Below, piece by piece: positions 1 to 12,695 of a stretch of 64,000 nucleotides of DNA. The translations under genes were made by a program, and so were the position numbers. The stretch's first letter is position 1; each line of letters opens with the position of its first letter. The notes below the pieces were generated by a model. It had not been told where the DNA came from. It worked only from the letters and a program-made list of their open reading frames with translations, and ran no database searches. Origin of the DNA: Alopecurus myosuroides (Eukaryota > Streptophyta > Magnoliopsida > Poales > Poaceae); the NCBI GenBank assembly GCA_028641055.1, contig CM054060.1:59123852-59187851 (forward strand), in the 5' to 3' direction.

Positions 1-1107
1 GTAGATATATGAATCTGCACAAAAGTAAATGAAGATTTAAGAATGATTGATCTCATATTTTGGCTCAATGTAATCAATATCGCAAACAAATTTTGTTGGG
101 ATCACCACCATAGCAAGTTCAGATAGGGAATGGTGCCCAGGTCCAAGACCTCAATCAACATGCAAGGAATATCCACCTCAAGATTTAACACACAGTCAAC
201 ATATTTCAAATTCAGCCTTTTTTGGCACAGGAAAAGCTCAACATCCGGTGAACATGGAATATCAACCGAGTTCAAGCTTTTACAATGCAGTCAACATATT
301 TCACAAACACTACAGGTTTACATACAAAATAGATGATCCAACGCTACACCCACAACAAGAGAGGTGTCCTCGGTTTTTAAGCACACAAATTCATTGACGT
401 GACTATGAGATATAGCAAAATCCTTGCTAGTAAAATGCATATTTCCTACTAATTACAGATGTGCAAAACAAGCAGTTTACAACTCCGAAATCTTTAGCAT
501 ATCTGCACAACACTAAGATGAAGCTTTATTTGGCATAACGCATGTCATCGGAACCCTCCAAAACAAATAGTGTGGATGGGAAACAACAAAACAGCCACCA
601 GGAAGAAGCACCACACTTTCCCAAATCAAAAAGAAATGGCAGTTTGGAGTGTAAATATGTACAGGTTAGCGACTGATCTCAGTTTGTCGGCTACATGAAA
701 CTAAAGTCCTCGCTTCATAGAAACGATACCAGATCATGATTCCATACAGACTGGACAAACAACACTAGGGAGACTCTCCAATTTCTCTCTCTAGTCCACC
801 AAACATAACAACCTATGGAGCCCCAGTACAACTAAGCACAACTGGTTTAATAATCTACACTTGATATCAAGGAGCATCATGTAGAGGAGACAAGAGGAGT
901 ACCAGAAACTCGCCTTAATTAACATGCATGACCATCAGGTTGAAGACAACACTCTGCCACACAGAAACTTGGAACTTCCAACTGTGACATAGAACAAAAA
1001 TCGGGAGAAAAAAGTTATCAGCAGAAATAACCATCAATATTAGTGTAACTAAATGATGCAGAATTTACTGTAGCGGAACACTTGATTTGGAAGCAACAAG
1101 ATGCTAA
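1..1107. other. No gene recognised; AT-rich flank beyond a minus-strand gene
   Basis: No open frame here has a recognisable domain or convincing codon bias; the small ORF at 130-336 has no features. The stretch lies downstream of the predicted minus-strand gene at 1536-2713, so it could hold 3'-UTR or a further intron and exon of that gene. I see no clear splice pair that would prove this. Confidence 0.4.
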
Positions 1108-1313
1108 GGCCATGTACAGCGCGGCCGCTTAGCCAAGGCGCTAGGGATAAAAATCCTGGCAGTTATACAAGAATCCCAGTAGTTTTTAAGGCGCAGGCAC
1201 ATGTCTAAGAGTCGGACGCTCCAATAAGGCATGCAAAATTTAATCACAAGCTACCGGCACTCAGCAACTGACTAATTAAGCGCTCGCCTAAAAGGCTACT
1301 GTTGTACATGGCC
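1108..1313. mobile_element. Tourist-like MITE (206 bp)
   Basis: The ends are inverted copies of ggccatgtaca (left) and tgtacatggcc (right), flanked on both sides by TAA (1105-1107 and 1314-1316). Short size, terminal inverted repeats and a TWA-type 3-bp duplication are the hallmarks of Tourist/PIF-Harbinger MITEs. There is no coding capacity. It lies beyond the stop codon of the predicted minus-strand gene, in its 3'-UTR or flank. Confidence 0.75.
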
Positions 1314-1535
1314 TAACTGTTACGTATGCACCTGCAGCAATACAGATAGAGAGATCTAGCTGGTAATTTTGTTGCTCCTATCTCAGTTGGACCTCATCCT
1401 TCAGTATTCACACGTACAGAGGTACAGGTTCAGGGAACCAATTAAAGAGTTAGGCCGAAGCCAACTTCCTACTCGCCACCTCAACTCGTCCAACAACGTG
1501 GTACTTATAGGAGCAGCCAACCAGGGGTTGCCAGC

Positions 1536-2713
1536 TCACCGCTTGACCCAGTCTCGCGAAGGGAAGCGGGTGCTTTCCTTGCGAGCTCTTTTCTCACGCA
1601 GCGCCTCCTCCTCTGGGCTCTTCATGTCAGGAGGTATGCTAACACTAACAGTATTGAGGCCAAACTTCCAAAGGCTAGAATTCACAACAACTAACTAGTT
1701 TGCCCGATTCATGGATGACCAAAGCACGTGACATGAAAGCACACAAAACTGTAGGTTTGAATCCATCTAACACGTACAGTTGGCGCTTTATCTACAGATT
1801 TACAATACAATCTGAATTCTGCCAAGCATACTAAGCAAGGAGGCCAGATTACATACATAGTGCGGATTATTTTTGGATCAATGTCTACAACTGATTAAAT
1901 TCCAGAAACTGCAAGATAAGATCAAATCCACGCAAAAGAAAAAAGCATGTTAACAAATAGCCTAGCAATATGCATCAAGTTTGGGATTTCACAAGGACCA
2001 ACTACAACAGACCACGTTGCTTAGCAGATCCAACCAAGCACATTTCACACTAAACTGCAGATAGAGGAAAGTACTCATTCTATTGCCATTATTGACCAAT
2101 GAAAGGAGAAGAAACCAATCATTGCTATTGCTAGCATATAACACGATAAAAGTCAACTTGCTGGATACAGCAACGTATACACAGTGAGACACTCACGGGC
2201 AGAACAATTACAATACGTGTACGACCAAATTTGTCCAAATTGACGGTGCACATAAGCATCTAATCCGAGGAGGAAAATCGATGGGGATTAAGGCAAAACG
2301 CAGACCTGACTTCACGTCGATCCTGCCGGCGGTCGAGCCCCACGAACACGGGCCTCATCCGAGTACCTGCGCGCCGCAGAAGGAAGAGGAGGGCGTCAAA
2401 GTTGGAAGCTATCGCCGGAAACATCTAGGAGGGGATGAGTACCTGTGTAGGGGGTGGTCTCCATGGCCTTGTTCGTCGGAGGAGACGGCCAGGACGGAGT
2501 CCCGGCGCTGCAGGCCTGCATCTCCTTTGCTGGTGGGCTATCCCCTGCTTCGGCTCGCCAACGAGGGAGATGGATGCCGCCCCGAGCTGCCCGTAGCGGA
2601 CGACGGCCCTCCGTGACCCGAGTGGCCGCCGGCGTGCAGCACCGCACCACGCTCCCTCGGGCCTCGGCCATGAAGGCGACGTGGTCCAGCGAGTTCGACG
2701 GGGCCGCGCTCAT
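1536..2713 (-). CDS. Predicted three-exon protein-coding gene, function unknown
   Basis: Reading the minus strand, exon 1 runs from the ATG at 2713 to 2443 and ends at an ACAG|GTACTC donor. Exon 2 is 2366-2306, between a GCGCGCAG acceptor and a GTCAG|GTCTG donor. Exon 3 is 1674-1536, after a TTCTAG acceptor, with the stop at 1538-1536. The three parts sum to 471 nt and join in one frame with matching phases, giving 156 aa. The C-terminal part is charged (reads PDMKSPEEEALREKRARKES) and ends SRDWVKR. The N-terminal part is GC-rich with many Ala and Arg and could be partly untranslated; METTPYTG within exon 1 is an alternative start. I recognise no domain. The internally consistent splicing is the main support. 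RNA evidence could move the start, or show it to be non-coding or a gene fragment. Confidence 0.45.
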
Positions 2714-3075
2714 CGTCTAATCGATGCACGCGCGCACCGGCGAACAAGCCAGCCGCGCCGCCATGGTTCCGTCCCTGTGGTGCTCCATCTGGTCACGAGG
2801 AGGGGAGGCAGAGGAGGGGCGCCGGGGAAGCGGAGCAGCCGGCGGCGGCTGATCTGGATCGGGCGCTCGATCTGGTAATCACGTGAGGGAGAGAGGGAGA
2901 GGTAGGTGGGTTGGTGGCCGGCGACGTCTGGTACGGTGTGGCCGACGAGGCTGGGTTGTGGTGGCCGGCGACGTCGGGGTGGGTGGGAGCTCGGGGTGAG
3001 GTGCGAGTGGGAGATGGGTTGGAGTGAGCAGAACGAGAGTGGCGGCGTCGGGGATAAATTTGGCAACGGGGACAC
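2714..3075 (-). promoter_or_regulatory. CpG-rich upstream region of the minus-strand gene
   Basis: This stretch is rich in G, C and CpG compared with the AT-rich surroundings and lies immediately upstream of the predicted minus-strand start at 2713. It would contain the 5'-UTR and proximal promoter. No obvious TATA box was found. A MITE (3079-3443) marks its far edge. Confidence 0.3.
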
Positions 3076-3078
3076 TAA

Positions 3079-3443
3079 GGGCATCCACAGTGTGGCTAAA
3101 GCCAAAATGGCCACGTCGATAAATTTTGGCAACGGTGTCAAATTCTTGTGTTGTCCACAGCGTAGCAATAGCCAAATACCCTGTCAAGTGGGTCCCATGC
3201 TTAAATAAAAAATTGAAAAATCAACCTGAGCTCCGTGGAGGTGCATGGCTAAGCTAGAGAGAGAGGATGAGATAACAATTTTCTATTCGATGGACAAACT
3301 TTGGCATCGATGCATGTAGGTGCGCCGGCTCCCAATTGTTTTGGCTTTGGCATCCATTTAGCATCCTTCACAGTGTTAGGGAACGGCTCCAAAAGCCAAA
3401 TAATGTATTTGGCATCGCAATATAGCCAACACTGTGGCTGCTC
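3079..3443. mobile_element. Tourist-like MITE (365 bp), second family
   Basis: The left end reads gggcatccacagtgtggct; the right end is its imperfect inverse (ccaacactgtggctgctc). TAA flanks both sides (3076-3078, 3444-3446). The interior repeats phrases such as ttggc and atagccaa in both orientations, so it can fold on itself. There is no coding capacity. It sits at the distal edge of the upstream region of the 1536-2713 gene. Confidence 0.7.
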
Positions 3444-5880
3444 TAACCGCCGGTTATTGCTCAACCATAACCATCCCCATCAAATAAAAATCTTACCATC
3501 CCCATCCCCACTAACTGTCACGGGGATAGTTGTTCTACCATCCCCATCCCCAGCGGGGATCAAATAACCATCGGGTTATCCATTCCCGCTAAGCTAGCGA
3601 CAATGAGTAAAAAAACTGAGAGCACCTCCTTGGATTTCATTGATTCCGTGCTGAGATACGAGGCGGCGGCAGTGAGACGATGCAAAGGTTGTTGAGAGGC
3701 AAAGGTGTTGGGTGGAATAGATGATGCAGATGCGGTCGTGTTAGTGAAGACGGTAGGGGATGAAAGATATGTAGATTAGAGAGCGAGCCTGATGGCATGC
3801 GGTCGATTGAAGATGTGCATTGGAGTTATGGCAGCTGGGGCGGGAGGGGAAATGTGAGCACTAGGGTTTCGTAGACACACCCCTCAATACTTATGTGGCC
3901 TAGCGGGGAACTAACGGGTAACCACGGGGATAGCTGTGATCCATCCCCAGCCCCCGCTTGCCCAACGGGGAGTGTTTTGTCTTTGATAAGAGCCCCACGG
4001 GGATTAAACGTTAACCAAAACCGTCCCCTAATAGGTGAATTAACCACCGGGGATCGGGGAATGGGGCCCCATTGCCAAATTTAGTCGGGGACTGTTAACC
4101 AACCCTAACATGGACGGGTCAGGTTGGGCCGGATATGGTCGGCTGTGTGGGCTTCAGTCTGATGACTCTCCCAGTTTGGCCCAGAAAAACCTGGCAGCAA
4201 ATTTAATTTTATAATTAACACAGCTACGGTGAGTATAATTTCCCACCAAAAACCGCGTGTGATTTTTCTTGAACCATTTTATCTCGCTTCCAGTGGTGTC
4301 TCTAACTATCTCAAAAAGGCCTCGCTTCACCTGCATCTTGCGTGGCTGTCGTGACGCCTCCCTGTCCCACCCTGCCTACACCACCGCCATCAATACCTCA
4401 ATTTGTGGGTCTGGCGATGATATTCTATCTCCGTCGAATCGAGATTGTGCGCCGTCTCAGCCACCAACCTAAGACGGAGGACTGCATCTCCCACCTTGTA
4501 CTAGATTTTCTCTTTACACAAACAATATGCGCTCATATTAGGACTCCATGCAAAATAGAAAGGGTTTTCGACGATTTTTAGTGTGATTTCATGCTTTGGA
4601 GCAAGCCATCTCTTATTCGGGAGTAGTGATCTCATGCAACGATACCATTTTCTAGGTTAAACTAAGTCACAAGAATAGTACCAACTCAAAAAAATACGAC
4701 AAGTCATTACAAAAGATGGTTTAGCCGCTTAGAAGAGAGTGTTCCACTCTAAATTCCTAATCTTCCTACGAGATTATCATGTTTGTAAAGTAAGTTTATA
4801 GTTCATGCCAAGAGATTAGCATCGATTTTTATTGAATGGTTTTCCTTGTCTGGTAATGTCAACATCATTCTGGTGGTCGTCCATCGTCTTACCAAGCTGG
4901 ACTATGAGGGTTGTGAGTAGCCTTACAGCTTGTGTAGGCCTATCACTCCCACGCCAACCTGGATTACGAGGGTTTGGAGCCAAATTGCGCCCATCCCAAT
5001 CAACTTCGGCTAGCCTCAATCGAACCGTCGTGATCCGGTTAGACCTTGAGGCTCAAAAAACCTGTCTTCGCCTCGAGGCTCCCCTCCTTCACCGGGACGG
5101 AAAATGAAACCAGGTCGCCTGTTCCACCTGTTGGAGGTCAAAATTCAGACATGGCTTATTTCGGTGCACTATTTGGCATGGCGTACTCCCTCTGGTCATG
5201 TTTAGCTGCCAAGTGCCAATTCCACATCATAGGAACGTGTGCATGAAGTCGATGGAGCTGATCGCCACCCTGCACTCGTACATTGCCTCGATCAGCCAGA
5301 TCATGCACGTAGATGGGTATCATTGAGTATCCATGAGCTCAAAGACAGGAGGAAATTGGATATCAAGCATTATAACAATCAATACAAAAGATAAAATTAT
5401 AACATTTGATAGTAGAAGGGGTTATACCAAGATAGAATTGCTAAGTAAGACACCAAAAACGAAGAAAAAGGGTGCAAAATTCCATCTTAGTAAAGGGTCC
5501 ACTGAATACTTAAAACATTTCAGTCTGACAAGCACATGTTGTCAAGCTAGCGTCCTAAGAGTGGTCAAGATCATAGTAATTAACCAAGAAATAGTGCGAA
5601 GATGGCAATGAGAAATGAAACAATTACTAATATATTTTATATCTAGTTACGCATTAGATAAAAGTACAATGCCAAGAAATTATGATCAAACAGATCATAC
5701 ATCCATTAATATTCAGTATATGGTTCTCGCTCACAACTTTGCTACGTGCTAGCCATTGATGTCTCGATATGCAAATTGCAATCCTAAACTCAATCTAAAT
5801 AACACATATCAAAGTCACTAAACCACGAGTTTATTGGGATGAGAATAAAGATTATCAAACTAATATGACATAAAATAATA
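3444..5880. other. No gene recognised; unclassified repeat-like DNA
   Basis: 3447-4110 is rich in accatcccc and ggggat motifs that face each other, which suggests a decayed DNA transposon, but no clean terminal repeats or target duplication were found. 4110-5880 is AT-rich with only short featureless ORFs. Confidence 0.35.
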
Positions 5881-5961
5881 CTCTCTATGTTCCATATTAT
5901 AAGCCGTTTTGGTAAACTAATTTAGATTGCCCATACGGCTTATATTATAGAATGGAGGCAG
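5881..5961. mobile_element. Stowaway MITE (81 bp)
   Basis: The element starts ctctctatgttccatattat and ends with the inverse (atagaatggaggcag), flanked by TA on each side (5879-5880, 5962-5963). This is the short hairpin-like Tc1/mariner-type MITE common in cereal genomes. Confidence 0.75.
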
Positions 5962-6140
5962 TATATATTATACTATATTTTATCATGGAAAAAATAAAAT
6001 AAAAATGTACAAAATATCATGCATAATTTATTACAAACCATTGCAGAAGAAATAATAAACATATGAGGATAAAATAAGCACCCTAAAAAAGTCCTGACCT
6101 ATGTTGCGCGAACCCCATTTAGTTTTTGTTGATTCGAACT

Positions 6141-6382
6141 TGTGTCTTGTTCATTAACATGGTGTTTGGTTTTGTCATCAATTTTTTTACTCACTAGAAT
6201 CTTACGAACGTTCATGAAGTTTTTCAAGCAGAATGTATGCTTTATGTGATGTCATTGACATGCGTCTTGCTCATTAACATGGTGTTTGCTTTTGTCTTTG
6301 ATTTTTTTTACTCACTAGAATCTTACGAGCGTTCATGAAGTTTTTCCAGCAGGCATGTATCTTTTCTGTGTTGTCATTGTGT
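6141..6382. repeat. Two-copy tandem duplication, 120-bp unit
   Basis: Two adjacent copies start at 6141 (tgtgtcttgttcattaacat) and 6261 (tgcgtcttgctcattaacat). They stay aligned through cactagaatcttacg and gttcatgaagttttt. The period is 120 bp and identity is high but not complete. No ORF depends on it. Confidence 0.75.
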
Positions 6383-8381
6383 GTGGATCACAAATATAGT
6401 TTCTTATATTATTATTTTTCATGATGTTTTGCACTTTGGTAGTAATATATGTAGTCTAATGAGCTCACTGATTAGAATGGGTTACATTTTGACTTCAATG
6501 ACGTTGGTTAATGATCTCTGTGTTACTTTGAATTCTAGGGTTGTTCCATGCAAGGTTTTCTATCGAAGACTCATCTAGAGAGGTTTGGTGGAAGTCTGGT
6601 TGTAGCCCTGTAGGGCATGCTTATCTCCTGCACTATCTAGAAATGAGCAACGAAGATGCTTTTCACGACGTGGGTCACTGTTTTGAGCCTTGTCTGACAA
6701 ATGGACATAAATAATTTTGAAGAGTCATTGACATCTTTGGTCGTCATCATGCATGCATATACATGTTGGACCCACCTAGCCTACGATCACTCCACATGAG
6801 AGAAAGAAGCAAAAAAGTCCAGCTGATCGATCATGTCTTTAAGCAAAAATGTGTAATCAAGATTATACCTTCATGACACAAAGTACATACCGCGATGTCT
6901 TCTTTATGCATGCACGTGTAGCTCACTGTATGCGTCCATGCATTACGTTTTATTTTCTTTTATTTTCGTTTCCATTTCTTTCTTATGAGTGGCTACCCAT
7001 ATGAACAATCACCTTGACTTGCCGCAGTAAAAAATTCACGACGTACTACCTCGAGCGCCATGCACGAGCCAGTGCTTGACGTCACATACGGCTATTGGGC
7101 GAACAACTCGACCACAACGTCATGGTCGCTGGACGGCGTCGTCTCTTTCGTCGTCAAAGGTGACGCTCCATCAGGAGAGCGGCTCATACGCCGAGGCGAG
7201 GGGGGAGGGGACGACGGTCTAGGTAGGAAAGATGAGGCGGCGGTGAATTAATGGAATGCCGACGATGGGAGGTACGACAACTATGATGCTCGAATCGGGG
7301 AAGAGGGAGAGAGTTGAGCTAGAAAGAGTGACTGAGAGGGCGGCGGCTATGGGTTTGGTGAGTTAACCGTAATCCAAACAGACCGAGGTGGGCATGTTCG
7401 TGAGGCCATGCGGGTTTTGGCCCAATAAAATGTCTACTCCTGCAGTGTGTTGACTCATTAAACAGCCGATAAATTTTTTCAAAACAATGGATATGTTCAA
7501 TTTTCGAACAAAACACCGATAAGACCCGACAAACCACCTAGAAAATTCCTAGACGATTTAAATTATTTTGAATCGATTAAACATTTTTACCTCCATTGAG
7601 TATGGAATCATTACAAGAAACACATAATCCCAAGTTAGATACCAGACATATTAGTTAAAGGTCAAGCAAAGTTAACCGAATAGACTATGCAAGATACTCG
7701 TGGTCCAACTCACGTGAGAGATCTTTATTAGAAATATCAATTAGGTATGTCGTGCGGCTTCCTAGCATAGACTGATAGCAGTCTACGATCACCGAGCGTG
7801 GTCACGAAGGTGGTCTACCTTCTTCGTAATAGATTTTTGTGTGTATCGCTCTCTTGATGATGCTCATACTCACTTCTTTTTCATATGCAAGGTCATAATC
7901 TCACATTTCAGATACAAGATAAAAGGGCGAACTAATTAATGATTGCCAGAAATATTGCATGTGAGCTGTTCCAAAAAAGTTTTGGCAGAAATTATCTCAA
8001 CCTAACTCGTGGGTTGCCGACGTATTAACTATGATTTAATGAGGAATACCCATCTCATGCGATGTACGCACCATGTTAACCACTCGTTGTGTAGCAGCCT
8101 ATACATGCAGTGGATGGTACTCCATTTAGACTTAATTACCGGATAAATTTCTTTCATTGTAAATTGCACGGATGCAACCAGACTCTTAGGCCTATGCAAA
8201 TGCATTGTTTGTTAGTACGTTATCATATGCGCATTAACAACTTAAGATAGTACTACTAGTCCAACGCATTGTTTCTTAGATGATATATCTAAATTTAATG
8301 ATTTAGTGCTCATACATGGATGTGATTGGTCTATTAACCATTTTTACCTATGGTGACGTGCAAAGGTTGTATTTTAGCTAA
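6383..8381. other. No gene recognised
   Basis: AT-rich DNA with a small GC-rich island near 7040-7330. A 63-codon ORF at 7060-7251 lies in that island but has no recognisable domain and may be chance. No transposon ends were found. Confidence 0.35.
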
Positions 8382-8654
8382 GACTAGTCACAATGGGGAG
8401 TATCATATACTAGTATCATGCATATGATACTAGTCTATGTTACCACTTCCACAATGCATAATAACATATTTGTGGTATCATATACTAGTATATTTATTAG
8501 CTTATAGACTCATGTTGTCTTGGAAAGCGTTATGTTACGGTATCTACCTATGATACCACTAACACCTCTCTCCTCATTAAATGAGTGCCACATCATCTTT
8601 TTTGTCTACGTGGCACTTATGATACCACCTATGTTACTCTCATTGTGGCTAGTC
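8382..8654. mobile_element. Tourist MITE, gactagtcacaatgg family (273 bp)
   Basis: Ends are gactagtcacaatgg and cattgtggctagtc, flanked by TAA at 8379-8381 and 8655-8657. The interior contains the phrases gatactagtctatgttacc and cattaaatgagtgccacatc. The same family occurs at 12000-13223 (split), 12308-12582, 12696-12965 and as fragments near 59868 and 61809. Confidence 0.85.
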
Positions 8655-8721
8655 TAAGATACAACCACACTCTATTTCATCATTAATTAGTATGACACAT
8701 AAGCAAAACACATTTGAAACC

Positions 8722-9628
8722 AGACTGCGACGGTGGCACAGACCACGAGGGTTGGCTGCCACTTTCGTAGATCGCTGGACCCGTAGGCATGGCCCAATGG
8801 GCGGAGCTCGACAATGTCATCACCTCGACGTCCTTGTTTGAGGAGTTGGACGCCATATCTTGGGCCCTTGACCCATCCGGTTCCTTCAAGGTTAAATCTA
8901 TGTACGCGGCCCTATCACAAGGGGTGACAGTGGCCCACCCTCAGGATTTATGGAAAGCTAAGCTGCCCCTCAAGATAAAAATCTTTGTCTGGCAGCTCAT
9001 TATTGACAGACTCCCGGCCGGTCTTCAGATTGCCACTAGGTTTGGGCCGCCCGAGGGAAAGTGTCCGCTTTATGCCGCTCCGGAAAATGCGGAACATATC
9101 TTCTTTTCGTGTTCGCTAGCTAGGTTCGCGTGGTATGTGCTTGCCAGGTTCTTGGGCAAGACATGTCCCTGCGAACTTCGCGCAATTTCATGCAGTCCTC
9201 TTGAACCTTACCGGGGTTTCCGTAGATTGGTTTGGGCTTTATTTCTTGCTTTAGCTTGGGCGCTCTGACATATTAGAAATAAACACGCAATTGAGGGTCT
9301 AATCATTCGCCATGCTGACATCATCTTTAAATTTCAGATTTTCCTCCGGCTGTGGATCTCGGCCATGAAGACTGAAGATAGGGACGAGGCGAGACAGATT
9401 GTGGGCGCACTCAAGCAGATCGACCGCACCACTCGCTACCCAGATGGACCTAGTTCTTCCAACTAAGCGCTTTATCTTTCCTAGGGCAAAGTTGTATGCC
9501 TCGGCCTGTTTGTCGCATTTCTTTTATTTCCTTGACGAAGCTGTATGCCCAGCATTTGTATTGTATTGTTGAACTGTCGAGCTTTGTTAATTCAAAGTTG
9601 GGTTTTAAGCCTTTTGTCTAAAAAAAAA
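8722..9628 (+). mobile_element. 5'-truncated LINE, 3' tail
   Basis: A segment coding for the end of a LINE ORF2 is followed by a 3'-UTR and a run of nine A residues ending at 9628. A possible short target duplication, gaaacc, occurs at 8716-8721 and 9629-9634. The fragment keeps only the zinc-binding C-terminal part of ORF2, as expected from abortive target-primed reverse transcription. It landed about 60 bp from the Tourist MITE at 8382-8654. Confidence 0.75.
8789..9466 (+). pseudogene. LINE ORF2 C-terminal remnant (zf-RVT domain)
   Basis: The frame carries the pattern of the plant retrotransposon zinc-binding domain (zf-RVT): KLPLKIKIFVWQLI, then a Cys/His stretch (GKCPLYAAPENAEHIFFSCS). 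In the family the first part is usually CPLC; here the second Cys is replaced (CPLY), so the zinc site looks damaged. The frame is cut by TGA at 9266-9268, where related elements have Trp (WALW...RNK). Beyond it the same frame stays open to the TAA at 9464-9466. Endonuclease and reverse transcriptase are absent. This is a dead, 5'-truncated copy, not a host gene. Confidence 0.8.
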
Positions 9629-9634
9629 GAAACC

Positions 9635-11353
9635 TCTATTGGCACGGGCCTTAGAGTATTTGAGAGCTATGGAAAGTATTACGAGAGAAAATGTCATCAA
9701 TTTTCTCTCGTCGGGCGATTGTGTCCTTGTATAGAAGAAGAAGAAGAAAAAATTGGTTGTGGCGTTGTATAATTACACAACTGGGTGACATGGAATGTAT
9801 ATGCTTCGGATAAGGCACTCAGTCGTCGATCATACGTATGATCTTGAATGTACGAAACAAAGCTGAGAATACCACTTTCCAGAGCCGCTGCTCCAGCATC
9901 CAAGAGCTCACCTCCCACAGGGCTACCAATTGACGGCTACACCAACCATCGGAAGGTGGATGGAAATGCACATCCATACACTTGACCTCGTCGGAGGCAG
10001 GAACGACCCACTAGCGACCGACATAATAGCTCCATCCCGAAGTGGCGAAGCGGGCATGTTTCATCAACAGCCGCATGTCCACTGCTACCTCCGACCATGT
10101 GAATGACATGGCCTTACCCTACGGCGGGGACCGTCTTGGGGAGGTGCCCCACTGGCGACCAGCGAGGGAGCGCCAACCCCAACATGCACGAGGTAGCAGC
10201 AGCCCGCCTGGCTGCCACCACCCCCTCCCAGGTCACTAGCCTAGTCCCAAGCCTAGAACTGGGCATAGACCGGCTCTGTAAGGTACTCCCGGCTACAGTA
10301 GGCGAGATAGCCACCAGCCCAGCTGTCCTTGACCATCACTCCGTCATATGGCCCAACGCTGGAGACCACCTAGCGCGGACGACCTGAAACAACATCCCTG
10401 AAGAGATAGGGGAAGGGGGAGCGGGGGCCTGCGCTGCCGAAAATCGCCCGAGGATTTGCGCGGTGCGAGGTATATTACAAACCACCTAAGCGACACCCCC
10501 AAGGAGGGAACGACGCAGCTGCGCCCTTGCGCCTGATCCAAACCAGGAGCTCCATGACGACGCCTCCAAGGAGGTGACGGCGCCAGCGGACGTCGCCGTC
10601 GTCAGTGTCCCGCGAGGATTTCTCCCTAGCCCTGCCGTCTACCCCCAACGCCCATCCTACAAGCACACCAAGGAGCCACCTTTTAGCCACACCGCCTTTG
10701 AGAGACAAACCAGAATAACCGAACATGTGGAGAAGGAGGCGTCGACCACCGTCTCACCTCCATCGGACAGGAGCTAGAGGGTGAGGTTCCAGCCCACCAC
10801 TCCTAGTTATCCGCCAGCACCACCACGGTGCTCAGCAACCGGAATCGTCAGGTGCCACCGCGCGAGCCTGCAGCCGCTCCCGCTCCTCCAGCTTGCATCC
10901 ACCAACGCCAGGACCATGCCCGGACCCTGCGCACCTCCACTCGCCGCACTCGCTCCTCATGTCCTCCAATCGTGTGGACGCACGCCTAGGACGACCCCGC
11001 CCAGCCAGGTCCTAGATCAGACCCGCCAAGCCTATCGGGAGCAGGACCTCGCCGGGCGGCCAAAGGGGACGACACCGCAACTCCCCGACACCCACCTCCC
11101 CGCCCGCAACCTCCGGCCGCCACCTCCGATGTCGGAGCCCGCCGGCTCGACCTCCATAGCCTGGACCGCTGTCGCCCCAGGAGGTCGCTGATGGGAGGCT
11201 CGGTAGCGCGGGCTTTTCGCCCCAAGGGTCACCTTGGGGGAGCGACGCGAGGGGTACCGGGTGGCTGTCTTCCTTAGTCGAATTAGAATTTCCATCCTGT
11301 AATTTTGAAAAGAAAAAAAGGGAAGTAAGTAATGTACACATTGCCTAGCTAGC
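9635..11353. other. GC-rich unclassified repeat, no intact gene
   Basis: From about 9890 to 11280 base composition shifts to GC-rich with Pro/Arg/Ala-rich short ORFs in several frames (for example 10103-10387 and 10781-11191), none with a recognised domain. Similar composition recurs at 17380-18560. It looks like a decayed retroelement or captured sequence; the ends were not found. Confidence 0.35.
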
Positions 11354-11355
11354 TA

Positions 11356-11725
11356 ATCCCTCCGATCCTTTTTACTCTGCGCGTAATGTCTAACACAAAT
11401 ACCAAGAAAAAGATTTTCTGTTCAAGCTTGGACGAATCTACCCTTTGTTTGTTACGGTGGAAATGCTAGGTAGTTATGGTGTGCATGTAAATGAGTGGCT
11501 TAGCTATAGCTACGACTCATCTATTCATGCACAGCGTACTCCTCTCTCTCTCCACCTCTATGCATGAATATTTCTCTCTCCTATGTTGTATGGAGGACAG
11601 TTATTGCGGAACCAGACTTGCAGGGACAGGATTGGAAACAATTCACTAGCTAGCCTAATACGCAGAGTAAACAGGAAAAAACGAAAAAAAAGAGTTACGC
11701 GCTGAGTAAAAAGGATCAGAGGGAG
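11356..11725. mobile_element. Long Stowaway-like MITE (370 bp)
   Basis: The left end atccctccgatcctttttac and right end gtaaaaaggatcagagggag are inverted copies, flanked by TA (11354-11355 and 11726-11727). No coding capacity. Its ends resemble those of the elements at 11776-13307 and 12165-13113. Confidence 0.7.
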
Positions 11726-12307
11726 TATAAATACATGAATGCTATGTGTGCATTCATGAAATAGGGGATGTACTACTCACTCTGTTCACTTTTACATTGT
11801 GTTCTAGCTTTTCCAAAATTTTCCCATTTACTTTGCATTGTGTAATTGAATTCCGAATATGCGCCCATCCATTGCTTTTGGCTGGCCATGCATGCTTTTA
11901 AGTGCATAGAATACGAGGCAACAACGCAAGCAACCAATGCATGCATAGAATTCTCTTTGGCAGCGCATGCAAGGAATTAATGTCCGCATGGGTAGATTAG
12001 ACGGGTCACAATAGGGAGTATCATATACTAGTATCATGCATATGATACTAGTCTATGTTACCACTTCCACAATGCATAATAACATATTTATGGTATCATA
12101 TACTAGTATATTTATTATCTTATAGACTCATCTTGTCTTGGAAAACGTTATGTTACGGTATCTACTCCCTCCGTTTTTTTTTACTTTGCGTTCTAGCCAA
12201 AACACAAATACCAAGGAGTGTTTAGAAAGGGATACATTAGAGGATGGATGGACTAGAGTGCCCCTCGTGCAGTCCACGATGTGCTTGCTGACCAAAAAAT
12301 ACATTAA

Positions 12308-12582
12308 GGCTAGTCACAATGGAGAGTAACATACACTAGTAACATACACGTTTTTCTAGACTATGTTACTACCTCCACAATGGGTAGTAACATATTTGTG
12401 GTGTCATGCATGACTTCATTTATTAGGGCTATAGACACATTGTTCCTTGGTATGTGTGATGTTACTAGTAACATAGCTAGTTACCACAAGCACTTCTCTC
12501 TTCATTAAATATGTGCCACATAAGCAAAATTGTCTTGATATGTGTGATGTTACTACCTTAGTTACTCCCATTGTGGCTAGCC
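12308..12582 (+). mobile_element. Tourist MITE, innermost level (275 bp)
   Basis: Ends ggctagtcacaatgg and cattgtggctagcc, flanked by TAA at 12305-12307 and 12583-12585. It belongs to a variant of the family at 8382-8654, reading forward. Confidence 0.85.
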
Positions 12583-12695
12583 TAACCGGCCTGGCACCAA
12601 AACCATGCATGCATTGGCTCGTGTCCTCTCATCTCCTCCTGTAATTAATGCCAACACTTTCTAGCTCTTCGGCACGCGCAGCTTCACATCCGGTA

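Noticed and set aside
7060..7251. 63-codon ORF as a gene
   Set aside because: Short, no domain, no splice partners or transposon context; kept only as a note in the gene-free stretch.
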